NCBI GenBank assembly: GCA_015478675.1
Contig: JADMIH010000104.1
Coordinates: 1 to 13,823, forward strand
Direction of reading: 5' to 3'
From: Chloroflexota bacterium
GTDB lineage: Bacteria; Chloroflexota; Chloroflexia; QHBQ01; JADMIH01
Length of the DNA stretch: 13,823 bases
Shown here: one piece after another, positions 7,155 through 13,806 of the stretch
Layout: each line of letters opens with the position of its first letter
Position numbering within the stretch: the first letter of the stretch is position 1
Translations under genes and position numbers: made by a program
The notes under the pieces: generated by a model
The model's input: only the letters and a program-made list of their open reading frames with translations
Databases searched by the model: none
Told to the model about the DNA's origin: nothing

Positions 7155-7883
7155 ATGGACCTGTCAGTGAGCTTGAACTCGGGGTTATGGCCGGAATTTC
7201 CCGATAGCGTCGCGGGAACAGAGATTAAGAATTATGATACTGATGAAGCCCCTAGCCTGGGTTACTCCTTAGAGAAGCCAGCACTGCATAAAATGAACGA
7301 TGTAAATTTGATGCGCGCTATAGCCAACTGCGATACCTGTGCTCTGGAAGAGCTTTACGACCGCCATGTACGTGGCTGCTTCGGCCTGGCAATGAAGATC
7401 GTGCGCGATCCCACAGTGGCTGAAGAAGTCGTGCAGGACGTATTTATTAAGCTCTGGAGCCAACCAACGGTCTTCTCACCGGAGAGGGGCAACTTCGCCG
7501 GCTGGCTTCTTACTCTGGTACATAACCGCTCAGTTGACAAGCTTAGGCGGGCGAGCAGCAAGCTCAATGGCAACACGATACCGATCGATGCGAGCAACGA
7601 GTTTGGCGTGAGCCTTGCCGACCTGCTGCCCGATACGGCTCCTGGCCCGGACGACCAGGCATGGGTCAAAGAAAAAGGGAGAGTTATGCGCCGGGTGCTC
7701 AGTGAGCTTCCCGACACCCAGCGTACAGCAATCGAGCTTGCATACCTGGAAGGGCTAACACAAAAAGAGATAGCTGAAAAGCTGCAAGAGCCTTTAGGTA
7801 CTATCAAGACGCGCACCCGCTCAGCTCTACAGCAACTACGCAAGGCACTGCTAGTGCAAGGCCTTTGGGCGGACCTGCATTGA
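7155..7883 (+). CDS. ECF-type RNA polymerase sigma factor
   Basis: A cytoplasmic 242-residue sigma70-family protein of the extracytoplasmic-function class. Region 2 is at about 60-135 (ALEELYDRHVRGCFGLAMKI, then EEVVQDVFIKLW 90-101 and GWLLTLVHNRSVDKLRR 116-132). A linker with DLLPDTAPGPDDQ follows, then region 4 at about 178-231 (LSELPDTQRTAIELAYLEG, helix-turn-helix LTQKEIAEKLQEPLGTIKTR 201-220). Regions 1 and 3 are absent, as is typical. ATG 7155 is chosen because AAGGAG (7143-7148) lies 6 nt upstream. This gives an N-terminal extension of about 47 residues without recognisable motif; Met47 has no ribosome site. It lies 19 bp after crtB and overlaps crtQ, so it is co-transcribed with pigment genes. 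No recognisable anti-sigma gene is adjacent. A role in light or oxidative-stress control, as for Myxococcus CarQ, is inferred from context only. Confidence 0.93.
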   Translation: MDLSVSLNSGLWPEFPDSVAGTEIKNYDTDEAPSLGYSLEKPALHKMNDVNLMRAIANCDTCALEELYDRHVRGCFGLAMKIVRDPTVAEEVVQDVFIKLWSQPTVFSPERGNFAGWLLTLVHNRSVDKLRRASSKLNGNTIPIDASNEFGVSLADLLPDTAPGPDDQAWVKEKGRVMRRVLSELPDTQRTAIELAYLEGLTQKEIAEKLQEPLGTIKTRTRSALQQLRKALLVQGLWADLH

Positions 7884-9247
7884 AGGTCGTAGTCATAGGG
7901 GGCGGGCTTGCAGGGCTGACCGCCGCCGCCGACCTCGCGGCATCAGGCCACAAGGTAACGCTTCTGGAAAAGCGGCGGGCGCTTGGGGGCAAAGTCTCGT
8001 CGTGGGAAGATGAAGAAGGATACCCTGTCGAGTCGGGGCTGCACATCTTCTTCGGCTGCTATAGCGAATTGCTTGCGATGATGCAGAGAGTAGATGCGTA
8101 TAAGCACGTGCTGTGGAAAGAGCATACGATACAGGTGGCAAGGCCAGAGGGCAAAGTCTCTCGCTTCAGATTTCCCGAAGTGCCTGCGCCTTTCAACGGC
8201 ATAGTAGCTTTTACCTGTAATGATCTGCTCACCTGGCACGAGAAGTGGACCAACGTGCGCGCCCTGATACGCCCCTGGCTTACGCCCCTCAACAAAGTAG
8301 CACGCTGGGACGACCGCACGTACGGCGAGTGGCACAGAGGCTACGGCATAGCCGAAGGGGTCCTCACCAAGTGGTGGAACCCCATTGCCCTCTCGATGGG
8401 CTTTCTCGGTGCTGATGAGATATCGGCCCGGCCAATGACCACCGTTTTCCACCACTTCTCGCGCTCAGCCGGCGCATCGCGCGTTGGCTTCCTCGATGGC
8501 CCGCCAGCCGAGCGGCTGCACGAGCCTTTCGCAGATTATATTAAGGCACATTCAGGAGAAATACGCAGGGGTGCGCGTGTATCCGGTCTCATCCTTGACC
8601 GGCAAGGTGGCGAGCCTGTTGTAAAGGCCGCCAGGCTGTCGGACGGTGAAACGGTGAAAGGTGAGCTCTTCGTGCTGGCAGCGCCACTGCACAGCGCACG
8701 CCAGATCATACCTGGGGCACTGCGCCACATAGAATACTTCGACAACCTGTGGCGGCTGAAGAGCGTGCCTGTTATGAACGTGCAACTCTGGTTTGACCGC
8801 TACATCTCGCAGAGAGATAACCTCTTTTTTACAGCAGATGCGCCCTTCTCGGTCTTTGCAGACCTGGCGCGCACCAGCCCTCTTTACGACCGCACAGGTG
8901 GCTCGCTGGTCTCAATGGCGGTCGCCCCGGCTCAGCCTCTATGGCAATTATCGGACGCGGAAGTAGTACAGCGCTGCATGCAAGCACTCAGGGAGTTGTG
9001 GCCGCAGACAGTCAGGGCCAGAGCGGTTCACAGCAGCGTGGTAAGAATTCCCAATTCGATTTACCGCGAAGCACCAGGGAGCGATGCCATGCGCCCGACA
9101 CAAAAGACGCCAATTCGCAATCTGGCGCTCGCAGGCGATTATACTCAGCAAGATTACATGGCCTCTATGGAAGGAGCCGTGCGGAGCGGGCACAGAGCGG
9201 CTCAGGCGTTGTTAGCTGAACAGGCAGTGCTCAACACAGTGGCATAA
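7880..9247 (+). CDS. crtQ: Zeta-carotene desaturase, cyanobacterial/plant type (CrtQ-like)
   Basis: A 455-residue FAD desaturase, paralogous to the first gene of the operon, expected to take zeta-carotene to (pro)lycopene. It begins with the flavin fold MKVVVIGGGLAGLTAAADLA and continues with LLEKRRALGGKVSSWED (28-44), GLHIFFGCY (53-61), WWNPIALSMGFLGADEISAR (165-184), FLDGPPAERLHEP (204-216) and the C-terminal AGDYTQQDYMASMEGAVRSG (418-437). The NPIALSMGFLGADEISAR block and FFGCY resemble CrtQ/ZDS more than CrtP, though CrtP-like features (FPEVPAPFNG, 98-107) are mixed in, so substrate assignment is less sure than family. The start is the TTG that overlaps the sigma stop (TTGA, 7880-7883), with GGGCGGA 6 nt upstream; TTG 7865 is also in frame but would put five extra residues before MKVVV. 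Confidence 0.83.
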   Translation: MKVVVIGGGLAGLTAAADLAASGHKVTLLEKRRALGGKVSSWEDEEGYPVESGLHIFFGCYSELLAMMQRVDAYKHVLWKEHTIQVARPEGKVSRFRFPEVPAPFNGIVAFTCNDLLTWHEKWTNVRALIRPWLTPLNKVARWDDRTYGEWHRGYGIAEGVLTKWWNPIALSMGFLGADEISARPMTTVFHHFSRSAGASRVGFLDGPPAERLHEPFADYIKAHSGEIRRGARVSGLILDRQGGEPVVKAARLSDGETVKGELFVLAAPLHSARQIIPGALRHIEYFDNLWRLKSVPVMNVQLWFDRYISQRDNLFFTADAPFSVFADLARTSPLYDRTGGSLVSMAVAPAQPLWQLSDAEVVQRCMQALRELWPQTVRARAVHSSVVRIPNSIYREAPGSDAMRPTQKTPIRNLALAGDYTQQDYMASMEGAVRSGHRAAQALLAEQAVLNTVA

Positions 9248-9296
9248 AAGATGATACAATGATATTGAGGTTTATTACTTCGGGAAGTTATGGTGC

Positions 9297-9905
9297 ATGA
9301 ACATTATGCAAAATATAGGTACGCTGAATAGCAGGGCAAGTGCAAAGGCTGCAAGTAACGAGGTTATAGCAGGGAGCGCCAGCCCGCCGACACCCTGGAT
9401 GCAGGACTTCTGGCTCTGGATATTGCTGTTGGGGCCACTTGTCGCGCCGCTCTTCGTCATGCTGAAGCTGTCGGTGCTACAGCCCTTCGCAGAGGCGATT
9501 TACCTGCTCGGTGCAACCGTTTGCCCCAAAGTTAACGTCCACATGGATTTTCTCGGCGCGGCGGTGGCGGTCTGCTACTCCTGTTGGGCTTCGGTCTGGG
9601 GGCTGTGGACTGTACGCCTCCTCTACGGGCGCGCGGGCGAAGGGTATGGCATCTTCTCACGGCTCAACCTCTCCAGCTTCTGGGCGCGCTGGCAAGGCAC
9701 GTCCGTCGAGTTCAAGCTGGGAACACTGGCGCTCGGCTTTGTCCCCTGGGCTGCTGACGTGGTATTGTGGGATCTCGGCGTGTGGGCCAGTGCCCAGTTC
9801 TACATGATCTTCGCGGGCTACCTGGGCGGCCTTGTGGCGGGGATGCTTGTGCTGCCCGCCGCTTCTGAGATGCGCGCACGACTCGAAAGGAAGAAGGTTG
9901 GCTAG
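9297..9905 (+). CDS. Four-helix membrane protein, DUF2085-like
   Basis: A 202-residue protein with a soluble N-terminus of about 35 residues and four probable membrane helices (about 38-58, 85-110, 140-160, 168-188). Three cysteines are arranged C76-x16-C93-x2-C96 (TVCP ... AVCYSC). This matches the DUF2085 pattern of a CHQ motif followed by PVCARCTGIYxG, though the CHQ is here CPK. The later LGFVPWAADVVLWDLGV (144-160) and AGYLGGLVAGMLVLP (173-187) also fit the usual PxxxD...G(L/Y)xxG ending of that family. The function of the family is not established to my knowledge. The ATG has GGGAAG at 9282-9287. It lies 49 bp after crtQ and overlaps cruA. Its position suggests a pigment-related membrane role, for example isomerase, redox partner or membrane anti-sigma factor; none of these is shown by the sequence. 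Confidence 0.75.
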   Translation: MNIMQNIGTLNSRASAKAASNEVIAGSASPPTPWMQDFWLWILLLGPLVAPLFVMLKLSVLQPFAEAIYLLGATVCPKVNVHMDFLGAAVAVCYSCWASVWGLWTVRLLYGRAGEGYGIFSRLNLSSFWARWQGTSVEFKLGTLALGFVPWAADVVLWDLGVWASAQFYMIFAGYLGGLVAGMLVLPAASEMRARLERKKVG

Positions 9906-11580
9906 CCGCACTCCTGCTATGCGAAGACTATCTCTATTCGATGAGCTATCGAGCCGCTATCCACTCACGGTAGCGGCCTTTTCATCTATGGAGGAGGGCG
10001 AAAGAGCGCTGCGCGCAGTAGATGAGCTTGAGCGCAGTTGGGTGAGCCTGAACAGCGGAGCAGATAAGCCTGATCCATTCAGGTATGTTACCCACCAGGT
10101 GGAGCTGCCTGTGAGCACGCCTGAGAATCGCTACGACGTGGTAATAGCCGGTGGCGGGCTTGGGCTGGTGGCAGGCGCTGCGCTCGCTCAGCGTGGGCTG
10201 CGCGTTATGGTCTTTGACCGTGAGCGTGTAGGCGCTGCCCACCGCGAGTGGAACATATCGCAAAGAGAGCTTGAATCGCTGGTGCGATGGGGCATCTTCA
10301 CACGAGACGAGTTAGCAGGCACAGTCGCTAACCGTTACAAGCGCGGCCTGATCTCTTTCGATGCCGACGGCACAGGCGTGCCAGCGTGCCCTCTTTCCCT
10401 GGATGGGGTTCTCGACGTGGCGCTTGATGCGCAGGCTGTGCTAAAGATGGCGCGCCGCCGCTTCCTCCGAGCAGGCGGCACAGTATTGGAGCACCGGTCT
10501 TTCTGCCACCTGCACGTGGCGAAAGATGGCCCAGTTGCTTCCGTCTTTGAGCTGCGTGGCCCACGTGGCACTGAGTTGTACAGCGCGCGGTTAGCGATAG
10601 ATACAATGGGTTCGGTGTCGCCGATTGCGATGGGGTTGAATGGAGGTCTCCCCTTCGACGGTGTTTGTCCTACGGCGGGCACAGTAATAGAAGGGTTGGA
10701 GTTCGACGCCTCAACGGGCGAAGTGCTAGTCAGCGTAGCTCCTATTCAGAGAGGCAAGCAGCTCATCTGGGAAGGCTTTCCGGGGAGGGGCGGGGAGACA
10801 ACAGTCTACCTTTTCTATTACGACGGTGTGGGAAAGGCGCAAGCCAAAAAACAGAGCCTGCTTGACCTCTTTGAGCAATATTTCGCACTGCTTCCAACGT
10901 ACCGTCCCGTGCAGCCAGGACAGCGCCACGTCAAGCCTCTTTTCGGCTATATACCTGCCCGGCATGGGCGCTCAGGGCGCACCGCTGCACGCGGCCTCCT
11001 CTGCCTGGGCGACTCTGCGGCTGGGCAATCCCCACTGACCTTCTGCGGCTTCGGCTCGTTTGTGCGCCATATCGGGCGCGTAGCCTGGCTCGCGAGCTAC
11101 GCGCTCAACAACAATCTCCTGGAGGAGAAGAACCTTAGAACGATCAGCCCGCATCAGGCAAACCTGCACGTGGCCTGGGTATTCAGCCGCTTTATGCAGC
11201 CCTGGCCGCGCGGAGATGCCGCATCAGTCAACCGGTTGATGAACATCTTTTGCGGCGCACTGAAGGAGGTGGGCCCAGGCGCTACCACCAGCTTTTTGCA
11301 GGACCGCTACAGCTTCGGAGAGTACATCCACATTATGCTCGCCACAGCACACCGCTACCCGGGTGTGCTGGCTCTTACAGCGCGTGTGCTTGGGGCGAGG
11401 GGCTTGCTCAAGTGGGCGTGGGAGATAGCGCTCTTTGCGACTGATGAAGCGCTATGTAAGCTATACAAGATCGTCGGCGCCAAAGGCTGGAAGCAGATAG
11501 AGCAGGTAGCGGGTATCTTCTCTCCCGCGCTCGCGCTGCAACTCAAAGCCAGGCGCACAGGCTGGCAAGCTACTCGTTAG
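9898..11580 (+). CDS. cruA: CruA/CruP-type lycopene cyclase (FAD-dependent)
   Basis: Expected to cyclise the psi ends of lycopene to beta-ionone rings, giving gamma- or beta-carotene. The 560-residue protein has an N-terminal extension (1-78), a flavin fold at YDVVIAGGGLGLVAGAALAQ (79-98), EWNISQRELESLV (117-129), DVALDAQAVLKMARRRFLRAGG (about 173-194), LAIDTMGSVSPIA (232-244), IWEGFPGRGGETTVYLFYY (290-308), and the diagnostic LCLGDSAAGQSPLTFCGFGS (368-387) followed by VRHIGR. This order matches CruA/CruP of cyanobacteria and green sulfur bacteria and not CrtY/CrtL cyclases. CruP proteins can have other roles, so CruA versus CruP is open. The start is TTG 9898, which overlaps the previous stop and has AAAGGA 6-7 nt upstream; ATG 9919 is the alternative and lacks a ribosome site. 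An open frame back to 9832 is probably unused. It is the last gene of the operon. Confidence 0.85.
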   Translation: MASRTPAMRRLSLFDELSSRYPLTVAAFSSMEEGERALRAVDELERSWVSLNSGADKPDPFRYVTHQVELPVSTPENRYDVVIAGGGLGLVAGAALAQRGLRVMVFDRERVGAAHREWNISQRELESLVRWGIFTRDELAGTVANRYKRGLISFDADGTGVPACPLSLDGVLDVALDAQAVLKMARRRFLRAGGTVLEHRSFCHLHVAKDGPVASVFELRGPRGTELYSARLAIDTMGSVSPIAMGLNGGLPFDGVCPTAGTVIEGLEFDASTGEVLVSVAPIQRGKQLIWEGFPGRGGETTVYLFYYDGVGKAQAKKQSLLDLFEQYFALLPTYRPVQPGQRHVKPLFGYIPARHGRSGRTAARGLLCLGDSAAGQSPLTFCGFGSFVRHIGRVAWLASYALNNNLLEEKNLRTISPHQANLHVAWVFSRFMQPWPRGDAASVNRLMNIFCGALKEVGPGATTSFLQDRYSFGEYIHIMLATAHRYPGVLALTARVLGARGLLKWAWEIALFATDEALCKLYKIVGAKGWKQIEQVAGIFSPALALQLKARRTGWQATR

Positions 11581-11593
11581 CTTGCTCTTTGTG
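11565..11593 (+). terminator. Probable intrinsic terminator overlapping the cruA stop codon
   Basis: GCAAGCTA (11565-11572) and TAGCTTGC (11578-11585) form a perfect 8-bp stem with loop CTCGT, followed at once by the T-rich TCTTTGTG. The TAG stop of cruA is the first part of the right arm. Stem length and tail suit a modest Rho-independent terminator closing the carotenoid operon. The U-tract is interrupted, so read-through is possible. Confidence 0.55.
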
Positions 11594-11737
11594 TACAGCG
11601 GGCACCGTCCTCTGCAATCCATCGAGCGCTGGCCGTATAAGTCCGAGCTCCTCGGCGCTATTGATTCGGCACAGCCGTGTCAACTAAATCAGGGTAAGCC
11701 CACCACGCGCGATGCCCGATGCGCGATGCGCGATTCC
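11581..11737. other. Intergenic spacer with short GATGCGC repeats
   Basis: This lies between cruA and the aldehyde dehydrogenase promoter. No gene is supported. At 11706-11734 the words GATGCCC, GATGCGC and GATGCGC follow one another with 8-9 bp period, directly upstream of the -35 box of the dehydrogenase promoter. They could be a slippage-derived repeat or a multi-site regulator target. Confidence 0.4.
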
Positions 11738-11766
11738 TTGACCCGCCCACCCTCCTGTGCTACACT
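11738..11766 (+). promoter_or_regulatory. Sigma70-type promoter of the aldehyde dehydrogenase gene
   Basis: -35 TTGACC (11738-11743), a 17-nt spacer, then -10 TACACT (11761-11766), preceded by TGC (extended -10). It has the same architecture as the promoter before crtP, with spacer ends GTGC in both. The leader is about 75 nt. It shows that the dehydrogenase is a separate transcription unit from the carotenoid operon. Confidence 0.7.
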
Positions 11767-11846
11767 TGGCTTGGTGTGTGGTTCTCATGAGAAGCGCAGA
11801 AAAAGCGCCAAACTGCACGATGTTGAGCAGGCGAAAGGAGACAACG

Positions 11847-13451
11847 ATGGATACGATGGATACGAGGGATAAGGTAGCAGAGCCGGGGGATCCCAGATTC
11901 AAGCAGGCGGAGTATGCAGAACAGAGGCACGACGGCGGGAACGAACAATCGACCTATGCCCGTGACCTCGTAAAGAACTATATCGGCGGCAAGTGGGTAG
12001 AAGGCTCGACGGGCAAGTCATTCGAGAGCCGTAACCCCGCCACGGGTGAGTTGCTTGGTGTACTCACGATCTCAGATAAGAGCGACGTAGATCGGGCCGT
12101 CGGGACAGCCGAGAAAGCATTCAAGCAGTGGCGGCTTATGCCCGCGCCGCGTAGAGGAGAAATCCTCTTCAAGTGCGCTCAGATGCTGGTTGATCGCAAA
12201 GAGGAGCTTGCCCGCCTCATGACCCAGGAGATGGGTAAGGTGCTTGCCGAGGCACGCGGAGATGTGCAAGAAGCGATCGACATGACCTTCTACATGGCGG
12301 GCGAAGGGCGCAGACTACTCGGTGAGGTCGTGCCATCAGAGCTGCCGAACAAGTTCGCCATGTCAGTGCGTGACCCCATTGGCGTTGTGGGCGCAATCAC
12401 CCCCTGGAACTTCCCTATCGCTATCCCGTCGTGGAAGTTGATGCCCGCGATAATAGCCGGGAACACTGTTGTCTTCAAGCCTGCTTCAGATACACCGCTT
12501 CTCGCAATCGAGCTTGTGAAGATACTTGAAGAAGCCGGGCTGCCCGCGGGCGTGGTCAACGTGGTGCTGGGCCCCGGCGGCAGCGTGGGCGAGGCGATTC
12601 TGGAGCACCCTGGCGTCAAGCTGATCTCCTTCACCGGCTCCACGGCGGCGGGACAGCAGGTAGCGATGAGCGCGGCCAGGACCCTCAAGCGCGTGTCGCT
12701 GGAGATGGGAGGCAAGAACGCCATCATTGTGCTTGATGACGCCGATTTAGAGCTGGCGGTTGAAGGCATCCTGTGGAGCGCATTCGGCACGACGGGCCAG
12801 CGTTGCACCGCAGCCTCGCGTGTGATCGTGCAGCGCGGCGTGCACGATCAGCTACAGAAGCTCCTCGTTGATCGCATAAGCAAGTTCAGGCTTGGAAACG
12901 GCCTCGACGAGCAAGTGGATATCGGCCCGGTTATCAACAGATCGCAGGTTGAGAGAATAGACAGCATCGTACAAGAGGGCAAAGCGGAAGGGACGGATAT
13001 GGTGATCGGCGGCGAGATAGCGACCGAGGGAGAACTGGGCAAAGGCAGCTTCTACAAGCCGACCCTCTTCACAAATGTTAAGGCTGATTCGATGGTCGCA
13101 CAGGAAGAGATCTTCGGGCCTGTGACGGCCCTCATCCCAGTAGACAGCCTTGAAGAAGCCATCGAGGTGAATAATAACACCAAGTATGGCCTCTCCTCCT
13201 CCATCTTTACAGCCGATGTGAACAACGCCTTCCGCGCCATGCGGGATATAACCACAGGCATTGTTTATGTCAATGCGGGCACAATTGGGGCTGAGATACA
13301 GCTACCCTTCGGCGGCACACGCGGCACCGGCAACGGCCATCGTGAAGCAGGCCAGGCGGGGTTGGATGTATTCACCGAGTGGAAGACCCTCTACATAGAC
13401 TACAGCGGCAAGCTGCAGCGCGCCCAAATTGACGTGAACGAAGAGATTTAG
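11847..13451 (+). CDS. NAD(P)-dependent aldehyde dehydrogenase
   Basis: A soluble 534-residue member of the ALDH superfamily that oxidises an aldehyde to its acid. Landmarks in order: PWNFP with Asn188, VVFKPASDTP (208-217), FTGSTAAGQ (262-270), general base E286 in LEMGGKN, catalytic C320 in GTTGQRC, EEIFGPV (420-426), and the C-terminal PFGGTRGTGNGHREAG (487-502). The catalytic set is complete. The ending GHREAG...FTEWKTLYIDYSG resembles semialdehyde dehydrogenases of the ALDH7/betaine-type groups, but the substrate cannot be assigned. The N-terminal 42 residues are hydrophilic and charged, longer than usual. ATG 11847 is used because AAAGGAG (11834-11840) lies 6 nt upstream; the frame is open to 11757 but that overlaps the promoter. 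ATG 11856, in frame, is a weaker alternative. A link to apocarotenal oxidation is conceivable but unsupported. Confidence 0.93.
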   Translation: MDTMDTRDKVAEPGDPRFKQAEYAEQRHDGGNEQSTYARDLVKNYIGGKWVEGSTGKSFESRNPATGELLGVLTISDKSDVDRAVGTAEKAFKQWRLMPAPRRGEILFKCAQMLVDRKEELARLMTQEMGKVLAEARGDVQEAIDMTFYMAGEGRRLLGEVVPSELPNKFAMSVRDPIGVVGAITPWNFPIAIPSWKLMPAIIAGNTVVFKPASDTPLLAIELVKILEEAGLPAGVVNVVLGPGGSVGEAILEHPGVKLISFTGSTAAGQQVAMSAARTLKRVSLEMGGKNAIIVLDDADLELAVEGILWSAFGTTGQRCTAASRVIVQRGVHDQLQKLLVDRISKFRLGNGLDEQVDIGPVINRSQVERIDSIVQEGKAEGTDMVIGGEIATEGELGKGSFYKPTLFTNVKADSMVAQEEIFGPVTALIPVDSLEEAIEVNNNTKYGLSSSIFTADVNNAFRAMRDITTGIVYVNAGTIGAEIQLPFGGTRGTGNGHREAGQAGLDVFTEWKTLYIDYSGKLQRAQIDVNEEI

Positions 13452-13470
13452 CTTAGTATGTTATGTTAGC

Positions 13471-13506
13471 AATGAAGCGACCCACCTGAGGTCGCTTCGT
13501 TACTTT
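13471..13506 (+). terminator. Rho-independent terminator of the aldehyde dehydrogenase gene
   Basis: GAAGCGACC (13474-13482) and GGTCGCTTC (13490-13498) form a perfect 9-bp GC-rich stem with a 7-nt loop. It is extendable by three more pairs (AAT with GTT, one wobble) and is followed by ACTTT. It sits 19 bp after the stop codon. The stem is strong and the U-tail short. Confidence 0.8.
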
Positions 13507-13700
13507 AAGCTGCTCATGGGGGTTCATACGTAGCTTGTTCCGAAGAGTTACTGAGCTAAGTAACTGTTCAGAGTAAGCCATGACCCTATGGGCCACCATT
13601 ACCGATGAAAATACGAGTGATTTAGCACCCCTCTATACTACTACCCTTCTCATTTCTAGAGGAGTTGAGGTGGAGCACTCTTCTTGGGGTAACTGTGGAG
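13507..13700. other. Gene-free intergenic stretch with a small hairpin
   Basis: No open frame of note lies here. AGTTACT (13546-13552) and AGTAACT (13559-13565) form a 7-bp inverted repeat with 6-nt loop and no U-tail. Nothing else is recognisable. Confidence 0.4.
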
Positions 13701-13780
13701 GCGCACCCTCACGCACCCTCACGCACCCTCACGCACCCTCACGCGCTCTCCCGCCCTCACCCGCCCTCACGCACCCTCAC
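13701..13780. repeat. Tandem decamer repeat, unit about ACGCACCCTC
   Basis: Four near-perfect 10-bp units CGCACCCTCA run from 13702 to about 13741, followed by decayed units (CGCGCTCTCC, CGCCCTCACC, CGCCCTCACG, CACCCTCACC) to about 13780. One strand is almost free of G except in the CG steps, so it is strongly strand-asymmetric. It lies in a gene-free tail and has no coding potential. This is consistent with slippage-generated minisatellite DNA. Confidence 0.85.
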
Positions 13781-13792
13781 CCCATGCCCCTT

Positions 13793-13806
13793 TCCCACAC
13801 GTGGGA
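13793..13806. repeat. Short inverted repeat TCCCAC-AC-GTGGGA
   Basis: Perfect 6-bp arms lie around a 2-nt centre at the right edge of the window, just after the decamer array. With the neighbouring CCCC...GGGAGA bases it looks like part of a small dispersed hairpin element, but the window ends before this can be judged. Confidence 0.35.

Noticed and set aside
9255..9260. TACAAT as a -10 box for an internal promoter before the DUF2085-like gene
   Set aside because: No acceptable -35 hexamer at 16-18 nt.
9832..9897. Earlier start of cruA at 9832
   Set aside because: It would overlap the membrane-protein gene by 74 bp and the added residues are Cys/Arg-rich with no family similarity; TTG 9898 has the ribosome site.
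13701..13780. CRISPR array
   Set aside because: The units are 10 bp, contiguous and without spacers; it is a simple tandem repeat.
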